DNA of 64,000 nt from Hyperoplus lanceolatus (taxonomy: Eukaryota > Chordata > Actinopteri > Uranoscopiformes > Ammodytidae), in assembly GCA_026929865.2 (NCBI GenBank), contig CM049418.1, forward strand, positions 12,096,001 through 12,160,000. Reading direction: 5' to 3'. The translations under genes and the position numbers were made by a program. Below are positions 24,231 through 34,396 of this stretch, one piece after another (position 1 is the first letter of the stretch; each line of letters starts with the position of its first letter). Below the pieces are notes generated by a model. It worked only from the letters and a program-made list of their open reading frames with translations, did no database searches and was not told the DNA's origin.

Positions 24231-25550
24231 TGAAAGGAAAACAAGGTCATGTTTTTTCTCTTAGATATCTTCTAAAATGCAGCGTTCTCAAACTGAAGCA
24301 TATACTGAAATAGTTGATTGTCAGAGGAGCTTTAGATTTGAAGGGTTTCCAGTTCTCATTAGCAAATGCAACTGAATGAATCTTAGAAACGCAGAATATG
24401 GTATAAAAAAAAACCCTATACATGCTGAGGAGGAGGAAGTGGAAGCCTTGAAGCTTTTTGAAAGACCTGAAAGGCTGGAAGAAGACACTGGCACCAGTCT
24501 GAGTGGTATGATGTAGTGGATAGTGCCATGGGTCTTTGAGCCGTATGATATATTAGACAATACTTGAATGCGCGGTTGTACTTCCAATAAGTCTTGTCTG
24601 AGATGAACGCTGGGATCAGTTGTAAGGCTTTTGTTTTTAACAGAAACCTCGATGAAGAGTGAGCTCACAGTTAAGGTGCACTTTTCTCCATCACCTCTCC
24701 GAACCAAAATGGAAGATTGCTTTCACTCTGTTTCTGTGTTATTTGTTTGTCTTTTGTCGGTAAGTAAGAAGTATATGAGAATTAACACAGATTCAGATGA
24801 TATATATTTTTAAAGATAGAAGATTATGGTGGTTGAATAGATTTTGGCAATTCAGATGTGGGACTCCTGCCAAGTCTAAAGCAATTTCTTCACATACATT
24901 GAGTTGTTGGATAATTATATATGGAATGTAAGGAGGGAGAGTGTTAAGATTCTAACTCCAACAGGAGTCCACTAGTGCTTAATGACCCCTTAATAAGAGC
25001 TATATGTTTGTTTTCTTTCTATGAAATAGTTGAGGTACATCATCGGTTGACTTATAGTAGGAAAGGGGCCCCAATTCTAGATGGTGTAATGTGTATACTT
25101 ATTATGGCAAAGAGCCAAAATAGATTGCCATTCAATGCAAAAGCTCTTGGAGCAATAAAGTCTGCTGGTTAAAAAATAAATTCCAGTGTGTTCCATCTGG
25201 TAAAGACAATATTAAAACCAAACTGTCAACAGTTTTCAATGGACTAATCTGTTTACAGCAAGTTCAGAGAAACGTGGGCATTGTTTCTGTGGCTCTTAAG
25301 ATGTGTTGTTTAATTTTTCAACACACATAAATCTAAGATGAAACCAGAACTACCCTTATTGAAGTAATGTCCGTATGGTTGTTTAAAACACATACACTGT
25401 TGGTGGTTATAATCAGTTATCGACATTTCAGAAACCTTGATCCATAAACTGTGTCACTTTACAGCTGTCCTTAAGACATTTACCCAAAGTCAACATCTGA
25501 TGTCCACCATGGTGCAAGATGAGAGCTTACATGGAAATAAAATAGATTAC
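24231..25550. repeat. Array unit 1, block U
   Basis: First copy of the unrecognised block. Like unit 5 it keeps a segment (about 25205-25250, around CCAAACTGTCAACAGTTT) that units 2-4 lack. It also differs from units 2-5 at about 24600 (GAGATGAACG instead of GATTTGAACG). It carries a 128-codon minus-strand open frame (24321-24707) of unknown significance, and a plus-strand segment bounded by splice-like signals at 24644-24759. Confidence 0.9.
24644..24759 (+). other. Exon-like segment with leader-like reading (hypothesis), repeated in all five units
   Basis: The segment is preceded by a T-rich tract ending TTTTTAACAG, a good 3' splice site, and followed by GTAAGTAAG, an excellent 5' splice site. 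Inside, an ATG at 24709 in a favourable context (ACCAAAATGG) opens MEDCFHSVSVLFVCLLS. These 17 codons end exactly at the donor in phase 0 and look like a short signal peptide. The upstream ATG in the same frame would extend it by about 19 codons. Copies are at 26505-26620, 28340-28455, 30171-30286 and 33028-33143 with both splice sites intact. No matching downstream exon (for example an immunoglobulin domain) is recognisable in the unit. Chance, or a relic exon of a duplicated gene, are both possible. Confidence 0.25.
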
Positions 25551-26091
25551 AAGTCACAGGCCATCCATCCAGATACTGTATCTCTATTGGATCTGGTCCC
25601 CCCTCCGGTAACATCTGAGAATGGACCATCAACGCGGAAGATGTTGCAGTGGTTAAGGACGCCACCTGGAGACGTGGGATGTAATCCTGGCGCTGGAAAC
25701 CTTAGTTTTCCCTGGTGGAGACGAGACGGTGTGGATCCTCTGCCAGCATCTGAAGTCTTCCTGCATCCCCACTATTCGCACTTTACTTAGTATTACCATG
25801 TAATCACCTGGTTAATGATCAAATTCCTTCGTGATTTTCTCTACTTATGACATCTATTGCAGTATGTCCATCCTGGGAGAGGATCCCTTACTCTGTCGAC
25901 TCTACCTGAGATTTCTTTTATTTTTAATCCCGGTAAAGGGTTTTTACTGGGAGTTTTTTCTCAGCCGAGCTAAGGGTGTAAGGGCAGGGTGTCATATTGT
26001 ATCATATTGTATGAAATGTAAAGCCCACTGAGACAAATGTATTTGTGATTTTGGGCTATACAAATAAAACTGATTTGATTTGATTTGATTT
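25551..26091 (+). mobile_element. Array module R1, retroelement-like 3' end
   Basis: The module starts AAGTCACAGGCC. It contains a tRNA-like stretch (TGCAGTGGTTAAGGACGCC, then GTGGGATGTAATCCTGG, which resembles a decayed B box). It then has GTAAAGGGTTTTTACTGGGA and ends GGGCTATACAAATAAAACTG plus a (GATTT)n tail. The ending with its short tandem tail is typical of teleost LINE-derived 3' ends, so R could be a SINE with a LINE-type tail or a 5'-truncated LINE. The family name is not certain. The tail runs directly into the next unit. Confidence 0.65.
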
Positions 26092-27384
26092 TGAAAGGAA
26101 AACAAGGTCATGTTTTTTCTCTTAGATATCTTCTAAAATGCAGCGTTCTCAAACTGAAGCATATACTGAAATAGTTGATTGTCAGAGGAGCTTTAGATTT
26201 GAAGGGTTTCCAGTTCTCATTAGCAAATGCAACTGAATGAATCTTAGAAACGCAGAATATGGTAGAAAAAAAAACCCTATACATGCTGAGGAGGAAGAAG
26301 TGGAAGCCTTGAAGCTTTTTGAAAGACCTGAAAGGCTGGAAGAAGACACTGGCACCAGTCTGAGTGGTATGATGTAGTGGATAGTGCCATGGGTCTTTGA
26401 GCCGTATGATATATTAGACAATACTTGAATGTGCGGTTGTACTTCCAATAAGTCTTGCCTGATTTGAACGCTGGGATCAGTTGTAAGGCTTTTGTTTTTA
26501 ACAGAAACCTCGATGAAGAGTGAGCTCACAGTTAAGGTGCACTTTTCTCCATCACCTCTCCGAACCAAAATGGAAGATTGCTTTCACTCTGTTTCTGTGT
26601 TATTTGTTTGTCTTTTGTCGGTAAGTAAGAAGTATATGAGAATTAACACAGATTCAGATGATATATATTTTTAAAGATAGAAGATTATGGTGGTTGAATA
26701 GATTTTGGCAATTCAGATGTGGGACTCCTGCCAAGTCTAAAGCAATTTCTTCACATACATTGAGTTGTTGGATAATTATATATGGAATGTAAGGAGGGAG
26801 AGTGTTAAGATTCTAACTCCAACAGGAGTCCACTAGTGCTTAATGACCCCTTAATAAGAGCTATATGTTTGTTTTCTTTCTATGAAATAGTTGAGGTACA
26901 TCATCGGTTGACTTATAGTAGGAAAGGGGCCCCAATTCTAGATGGTGTAATGTGTATACTTATTATGGCAAAGAGCCAAAATAGATTGCCATTCAATGCA
27001 AAAGCTCTTGGAGCAATAAAGTCTGCTGGTTAAAAATAAATTCCAGTTTGTTCCATTTGGTAGAAAACAGTTTCAATGAAATCTGTTTACAGCAAGTTCA
27101 GAGAAACGGGGGCATTGTTTCTGTGGCTCTTAAGATGTGTTGTTTAATTTTTCAACACACATAAATCTAAGATGAAACCAGAACTACCCTTATTGAAGTA
27201 ATGTCCGTATGGTTGTTTAAAACACATACACTGTTGGTGGTTATAATCAGTTATCGACATTTCAGAAACCTTGATCCATAAACTGTGTCACTTTACAGCT
27301 GTCCTTAAGACATTTACCCAAAGTCAACATCTGATGTCCACCATGGTGCAAGATGAGAGCTTACATGGAAATAAAATAGATTAC
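26092..27384. repeat. Array unit 2, block U
   Basis: Nearly identical to unit 1 except for the shared inner-unit deletion at about 27056-27082 (TTTGGTAGAAAACAGTTTCA). The minus-strand 128-codon frame is at 26182-26568 and the exon-like segment at 26505-26620. Confidence 0.9.
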
Positions 27385-27926
27385 AAGTCACAGGCCATCA
27401 ATCCAGATACTGTATCTCTATTGGATCTGGTCCCCCTCCGGTAACATCTGAGAATGGACCATCAACGCGGAAGATGTTGCAGTGGTTAAGGACGCCACCT
27501 GGAGACGTGGGATGTAATCCTGGCGCTGGAAACCTTAGTTTTCCCTGGTGGAGACGAGACGGTGTGGATCCTCTGCCAGCATCTGAAGTCTTCCTGCATC
27601 CCCACTATTCGCACTTTACTTAGTATAACCATGTAATCACCTGGTCAATGATCAAATTCCTTCGTGATTTTCTCTACTTATGACATCTATTGCAGTATGT
27701 CCATCCTGGGAGAGGGATCCCTTACTCTGTCGACTCTACCTGAGATTTCTTTTTTTTTTTTAATCCCGGTAAAGGGTTTTTACTGGGAGTTTTTTCTCAG
27801 CCGAGCTAAGGGTGTAAGGGCAGGGTGTCATATTGTATCATATTGTATGAAATGTAAAGCCCACTGAGACAAATGTATTTGTGATTTTGGGCTATACAAA
27901 TAAAACTGATTTGATTTGATTTGATT
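27385..27926 (+). mobile_element. Array module R2
   Basis: Same module as R1, with one C fewer in the C-run near 27434, a longer T-run near 27750 and three GATTT repeats at the tail. These small run-length differences separate it from its sister copies. Confidence 0.65.
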
Positions 27927-29219
27927 TGAAAGGAAAACAAGGTCATGTTTTTTCTCTTAGATATCTTCTAAAATGCAGCGTTCTCAAACTGAAGCATATA
28001 CTGAAATAGTTGATTGTCAGAGGAGCTTTAGATTTGAAGGGTTTCCAGTTCTCATTAGCAAATGCAACTGAATGAATCTTAGAAACGCAGAATATGGTAG
28101 AAAAAAAAACCCTATACATGCTGAGGAGGAAGAAGTGGAAGCCTTGAAGCTTTTTGAAAGACCTGAAAGGCTGGAAGAAGACACTGGCACCAGTCTGAGT
28201 GGTATGATGTAGTGGATAGTGCCATGGGTCTTTGAGCCGTATGATATATTAGACAATACTTGAATGTGCGGTTGTACTTCCAATAAGTCTTGCCTGATTT
28301 GAACGCTGGGATCAGTTGTAAGGCTTTTGTTTTTAACAGAAACCTCGATGAAGAGTGAGCTCACAGTTAAGGTGCACTTTTCTCCATCACCTCTCCGAAC
28401 CAAAATGGAAGATTGCTTTCACTCTGTTTCTGTGTTATTTGTTTGTCTTTTGTCGGTAAGTAAGAAGTATATGAGAATTAACACAGATTCAGATGATATA
28501 TATTTTTAAAGATAGAAGATTATGGTGGTTGAATAGATTTTGGCAATTCAGATGTGGGACTCCTGCCAAGTCTAAAGCAATTTCTTCACATACATTGAGT
28601 TGTTGGATAATTATATATGGAATGTAAGGAGGGAGAGTGTTAAGATTCTAACTCCAACAGGAGTCCACTAGTGCTTAATGACCCCTTAATAAGAGCTATA
28701 TGTTTGTTTTCTTTCTATGAAATAGTTGAGGTACATCATCGGTTGACTTATAGTAGGAAAGGGGCCCCAATTCTAGATGGTGTAATGTGTATACTTATTA
28801 TGGCAAAGAGCCAAAATAGATTGCCATTCAATGCAAAAGCTCTTGGAGCAATAAAGTCTGCTGGTTAAAAATAAATTCCAGTTTGTTCCATTTGGTAGAA
28901 AACAGTTTCAATGAAATCTGTTTACAGCAAGTTCAGAGAAACGGGGGCATTGTTTCTGTGGCTCTTAAGATGTGTTGTTTAATTTTTCAACACACATAAA
29001 TCTAAGATGAAACCAGAACTACCCTTATTGAAGTAATGTCCGTATGGTTGTTTAAAACACATACACTGTTGGTGGTTATAATCAGTTATCGACATTTCAG
29101 AAACCTTGATCCATAAACTGTGTCACTTTACAGCTGTCCTTAAGACATTTACCCAAAGTCAACATCTGATGTCCACCATGGTGCAAGATGAGAGCTTACA
29201 TGGAAATAAAATAGATTAC
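27927..29219. repeat. Array unit 3, block U
   Basis: Carries the same inner-unit deletion as units 2 and 4. The minus-strand frame is at 28017-28403 and the exon-like segment at 28340-28455. Confidence 0.9.
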
Positions 29220-29757
29220 AAGTCACAGGCCATCAATCCAGATACTGTATCTCTATTGGATCTGGTCCCCCCTCCGGTAACATCTGAGAATGGACCATCA
29301 ACGCGGAAGATGTTGCAGTGGTTAAGGACGCCACCTGGAGACGTGGGATGTAATCCTGGCGCTGGAAACCTTAGTTTTCCCTGGTGGAGACGAGACGGTG
29401 TGGATCCTCTGCCAGCATCTGAAGTCTTCCTGCATCCCCACTATTCGCACTTTACTTAGTATAACCATGTAATCACCTGGTCAATGATCAAATTCCTTCG
29501 TGATTTTCTCTACTTATGACATCTATTGCAGTATGTCCATCCTGGGAGAGGGATCCCTTACTCTGTCGACTCTACCTGAGATTTCTTCAATTTTTTTTTT
29601 TAATCCCGGTAAAGGGTTTTTACTGGGAGTTTTTTCTCAGCCGAGCTAAGGGTGTAAGGGCAGGGTGTCATATTGTATCATATTGTATGAAATGTAAAGC
29701 CCACTGAGACAAATGTATTTGTGATTTTGGGCTATACAAATAAAACTGATTTGATTT
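29220..29757 (+). mobile_element. Array module R3
   Basis: Same module as R1. It has a shorter tail (one GATTT repeat followed by T) than R1 and R2, and an extra CAA before the T-run at about 29588. R4 shares both features, so R3 and R4 are close sisters. Confidence 0.65.
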
Positions 29758-31050
29758 TGAAAGGAAAACAAGGTCATGTTTTTTCTCTTAGATATCTTCT
29801 AAAATGCAGCGTTCTCAAACTGAAGCATATACTGAAATAGTTGATTGTCAGAGGAGCTTTAGATTTGAAGGGTTTCCAGTTCTCATTAGCAAATGCAACT
29901 GAATGAATCTTAGAAACGCAGAATATGGTAGAAAAAAAAACCCTATACATGCTGAGGAGGAAGAAGTGGAAGCCTTGAAGCTTTTTGAAAGACCTGAAAG
30001 GCTGGAAGAAGACACTGGCACCAGTCTGAGTGGTATGATGTAGTGGATAGTGCCATGGGTCTTTGAGCCGTATGATATATTAGACAATACTTGAATGTGC
30101 GGTTGTACTTCCAATAAGTCTTGCCTGATTTGAACGCTGGGATCAGTTGTAAGGCTTTTGTTTTTAACAGAAACCTCGATGAAGAGTGAGCTCACAGTTA
30201 AGGTGCACTTTTCTCCATCACCTCTCCGAACCAAAATGGAAGATTGCTTTCACTCTGTTTCTGTGTTATTTGTTTGTCTTTTGTCGGTAAGTAAGAAGTA
30301 TATGAGAATTAACACAGATTCAGATGATATATATTTTTAAAGATAGAAGATTATGGTGGTTGAATAGATTTTGGCAATTCAGATGTGGGACTCCTGCCAA
30401 GTCTAAAGCAATTTCTTCACATACATTGAGTTGTTGGATAATTATATATGGAATGTAAGGAGGGAGAGTGTTAAGATTCTAACTCCAACAGGAGTCCACT
30501 AGTGCTTAATGACCCCTTAATAAGAGCTATATGTTTGTTTTCTTTCTATGAAATAGTTGAGGTACATCATCGGTTGACTTATAGTAGGAAAGGGGCCCCA
30601 ATTCTAGATGGTGTAATGTGTATACTTATTATGGCAAAGAGCCAAAATAGATTGCCATTCAATGCAAAAGCTCTTGGAGCAATAAAGTCTGCTGGTTAAA
30701 AATAAATTCCAGTTTGTTCCATTTGGTAGAAAACAGTTTCAATGAAATCTGTTTACAGCAAGTTCAGAGAAACGTGGGCATTGTTTCTGTGGCTCTTAAG
30801 ATGTGTTGTTTAATTTTTCAACACACATAAATCTAAGATGAAACCAGAACTACCCTTATTGAAGTAATGTCCGTATGGTTGTTTAAAACACATACACTGT
30901 TGGTGGTTATAATCAGTTATCGACATTTCAGAAACCTTGATCCATAAACTGTGTCACTTTACAGCTGTCCTTAAGACATTTACCCAAAGTCAACATCTGA
31001 TGTCCACCATGGTGCAAGATGAGAGCTTACATGGAAATAAAATAGATTAC
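29758..31050. repeat. Array unit 4, block U
   Basis: Inner-type unit with the shared deletion. The minus-strand frame is at 29848-30234 and the exon-like segment at 30171-30286. Confidence 0.9.
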
Positions 31051-31588
31051 AAGTCACAGGCCATCCATCCAGATACTGTATCTCTATTGGATCTGGTCCC
31101 CCCTCCGGTAACATCTGAGAATGGACCATCAACGCGGAAGATGTTGCAGTGGTTAAGGACGCCACCTGGAGACGTGGGATGTAATCCTGGCGCTGGAAAC
31201 CTTAGTTTTCCCTGGTGGAGACGAGACGGTGTGGATCCTCTGCCAGCATCTGAAGTCTTCCTGCATCCACACTATTCGCACTTTACTTAGTATAACCATG
31301 TAATCACCTGGTCAATGATCAAATTCCTTTGTGATTTTCTCTACTTATGACATCTATTGCAGTATGTCCATCCTGGGAGAGGATCCCTTACTCTGTCGAC
31401 TCTACCTGAGATTTCTTCAATTTTTTTTTTTTAATCCCGGTAAAGGGTTTTTACTGGTAGTTTTTTCTCAGCCGAGCTAAGGGTGTAAGGGCAGGGTGTC
31501 ATATTGTATCATATTGTATGAAATGTAAAGCCCACTGAGACAAATGTATTTGTGATTTTGGGCTATACAAATAAAACTGATTTGATTT
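31051..31588 (+). mobile_element. Array module R4
   Basis: Last complete copy of R, sharing the short tail and the CAA insertion with R3. A few private substitutions (CATCCACACTATT, TACTGGTAGTTT) distinguish it. It is followed by unit 5. Confidence 0.65.
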
Positions 31589-31983
31589 TGAAAGGAAAAC
31601 AAGGTCATGTTTTTTCTCTTAGATATCTTCTAAAATGCAGCGTTCTCAAACTGAAGCATATACTGAAATAGTTGATTGTCAGAGGAGCTTTAGATTTGAA
31701 GGGTTTCCAGTTCTCATTAGCAAATGCAACTGAATGAATCTTAGAAACGCAGAATATGGTAGAAAAAAAAACCCTATACATGCTGAGGAGGAGGAAGTGG
31801 AAGCCTTGAAGCTTTTTGAAAGACCTGAAAGGCTGGAAGAAGACACTGGCACCAGTCTGAGTGGTATGATGTAGTGGATAGTGCCATGGGTCTTTGAGCC
31901 GTATGATATATTAGACAATACTTGAATGTGCGGTTGTACTTCCAATAAGTCTTGCCTGATTTGAACGCTGGGATCAGTTGTAA

Positions 31984-33006
31984 GGGTGTATTCACACATG
32001 GAAAGTCCGTTAGTTCACTTGCTTTGGTCCAGACCAAATAGAATTTTTATTTTTTTTTGTTGGTGTGGTCCACTTTCATATTGCCCCTTTTGCAAGTGAA
32101 CCAGCATTACGAAGCAAAACCACACGTGATCTGAAGTCATTCATTCATTGGACAGACATTCTGGGGTGGAGAGAAGCAGGAAGAACGAAGTAAAAACTGC
32201 GAAATATATCATTGATATAATATGGGGTTAAAAATAATAAAAATGCCTACATCTAGCCTATAAATAAAGAAGAAACACATCAAATTATTATTGTTTCATA
32301 TGGTTATAATATGTAGCCCCATGTCAATGCCACGTTATGTGGCTTCTAGCCTACGATGTGAAACATCATTTTTACTGTATTTTTCCTGCTGGACGCGCGG
32401 CTCGCGTGAAGAATAGGCTCAAACTGAAACACAGCTGATTTAGCTGTGTATCAGCTGGGTGTCAGTTCGGCAGCGCAGTTCAGCACCAAACTGACACGGG
32501 GATAGTATTGACGGTCCCGTTGGGAAGAACAATAAAAACACACACTTCATGCAAAGCGCAGCGTGAACCTGTTGGCACTGTACGCTACGGAAGACGCTCC
32601 TCTCCATCTGATCGCTGATCCGCACGCGTCATTATCAAATGTAATATTTTCGCTCGGGGCTCCCGGTCAAACCACCACTAATCTTCCTAACAATGGTGAC
32701 AACAACACTTTCCCATAATGTGAAGCTGATGGCGATTTATTAAAAAAGAAAAGAAAGAAAAGGCGCAGTGCTTCCTGCAATTGGGTCGGATCGAGTCCGG
32801 CCAAATTCACACCACAAACGAACTGCAGCAGAGTGCGTTTCGAAGCGCATCGAGACCACCTCTTCAGCTGGGTCTCGGAGCGTTTGTTTGGTCCGCCCCC
32901 GAGTGCGATTGCTGTATTCACACCTGTCTGAAAGATGCGCACCGAGGGTGGAAGTGCACCTGAGTTCGTTTCAACCGAACTAAACACAGCATGTGTGAAT
33001 ACACCC
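31984..33006. mobile_element. TAA-flanked MITE (Harbinger-like), 1023 bp
   Basis: The ends GGGTGTATTCACACATG and CATGTGTGAATACACCC are perfect 17-bp inverted repeats, flanked by a TAA duplication (31981-31983 and 33007-33009). Comparison with units 1-4 shows the empty site directly (GTTGTAAGGCTTTTG), which proves the insertion and its boundaries. The interior has a palindromic TTTGGTCCAGACCAAA near the left end, CpG-rich parts and no transposase. The 106-codon minus-strand frame at 32667-32987 shows no family motif. Confidence 0.93.
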
Positions 33007-33699
33007 TAAGGCTTTTGTTTTTAACAGAAACCTCGATGAAGAGTGAGCTCACAGTTAAGGTGCACTTTTCTCCATCACCTCTCCGAACCAAAATGGAAGA
33101 TTGCTTTCACTCTGTTTCTGTGTTATTTGTTTGTCTTTTGTCGGTAAGTAAGAAGTATATGAGAATTAACACAGATTCAGATGATATATATTTTCAAAGA
33201 TAGAAGATTATGGTGGTTGAATCGATTTTGGAAATTCAGATGTGGGACTCCTGCCAAGTCTAAAGCAATTTCTTCACATACATTGAGTTGTTGGATAATT
33301 ATATATGGAATGTAAGGAGGGAGAGTGTTAAGATTCTAACTCCAACAGGAGTCCACTAGTGCTTAATGACCCCTTAATAAGAGCTATATGTTTGTTTTCT
33401 TTCTATGAAATAGTTGAGGTACATCATCGGTTGACTTATAGTAGGAAAGGGGCCCCAATTCTAGATGGTGTAATGTGTATACTTATTATGGCAAAGAGCC
33501 AAAATAGATTGCCATTCAATGCAAAAGCTCTTGGAGCAATAAAGTCTGCTGGTTAAAAATAAATTCCAGTTTGTTCCATCTTGTAAAGACAATGTATTAA
33601 AACCAAACTGTCAACAGTTTACACTGGGACTATTCTGTTTACAGCAAGTTCAGAGAAACGGGGGCATTGTTTCTGTGGCTCTTAAGATGTGTTGTTTAA

Positions 33700-34168
33700 A
33701 GGTCACATATTATGCTAAATGCACTTTTTAAATGTGTTCTAACATATCCATGGGTCCACGGTGTGCCTAGAGACTGCCAAAATATTTTAAAAACTAACAA
33801 TCTCTCCTTTTCTCACTCTCCCCCTTTCTGAAACCCCCACCCCTCCCCCCCAATATACTCCAGTCAGAATTCTCCTCGTTTCTGACCTCACAAACTGGAA
33901 AGCCAGAAGCTTCCACTGTGCAGCCCACACCCCTATTTCTTATTGGTCCACGGCCCTGACAGACAGAGGGCGAGATTGTATATTTACGAGGGGAGCTGCA
34001 GCTCTTTTTAAAAAATAGGCCATTGTGAGATTAGCTGAACATCAGCATAGTACAATAAATTATCTGAAAGTTTTTTTCAGCAAACAATCAAAGAAAAACG
34101 TATTAGGGACCACTAAGACCATATAATATGGTATATAATAGAACCCAAAAGTGTATAATATGGGAGCT
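33700..34168. mobile_element. TTAA-flanked MITE (piggyBac-like), 469 bp
   Basis: Inserted at TTAA (33696-33699 and 34169-34172). The ends AGGTCACATATTATGC and, read inward from the right, AGCTCCCATATTATAC match at 13 of 16 positions. The empty site is visible in units 1-4 (GTTGTTTAATTTTTC). The interior has a C-rich patch and no coding capacity. TTAA targeting points to piggyBac-type mobilisation; the ends differ from those of the TTAA element at 21485. Confidence 0.87.
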
Positions 34169-34396
34169 TTAATTTTTCAACACACATAAATCTAAGATGA
34201 AACCAGAACTACCCTTATTGAAGTAATGTCCGTATGGTTGTTTAAAACACATACACTGTTGGTGGTTATAATCAGTTATCGACATTTCAGAAACCTTGAT
34301 CCATAAACTGTGTCATATCTTAAGACATTTAACCAAAGTCAACATCTGATGTCCACCATGGTGCAAGATGAGAGCTAACATGGAAATAAAATAGGT

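Larger units (their letters stand above)
24202..34396. repeat. Five-unit tandem array (period about 1.83-1.86 kb)
   Basis: The motif TGAAAGGAAAACAAGGTCAT recurs at 24231, 26092, 27927, 29758 and 31589, giving periods of 1861, 1835, 1831 and 1831 bp. Between these points the sequence is nearly identical in long blocks. Each unit has a block U of about 1.3 kb; the first four are followed by a module R of about 0.54 kb that looks like a retroelement 3' end. The order is (R remnant)-U-R-U-R-U-R-U-R-U. The R remnant at 24202-24230 (AGTCACAGGCCATCCATC) matches the start of R. The fifth U has no R after it and passes into unique DNA near 34396. Near identity suggests recent expansion or gene conversion. 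A collapsed or over-expanded assembly should also be considered. Confidence 0.95.
31589..34396. repeat. Array unit 5, block U, interrupted by two transposons
   Basis: The outermost U copy keeps the segment missing from units 2-4 (near 33590-33635), with several private substitutions. It also has a short loss near 34316 (GTGTCATATCTTAAG, where the other units have GTGTCACTTTACAGCTGTCC). It is split by insertions at 31984-33006 and 33700-34168. Homology to the other units ends near 34396 without an R module. The insertion at 31984 breaks the 128-codon minus-strand frame; the exon-like segment survives at 33028-33143. Confidence 0.9.

Noticed and set aside
24321..24707. 128-codon minus-strand open frame repeated in four array units
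   Set aside because: The units are nearly identical in DNA, so repetition of the frame is not independent evidence. It has no domain, lies opposite the splice-bounded plus-strand segment, and is broken in unit 5 by the MITE.
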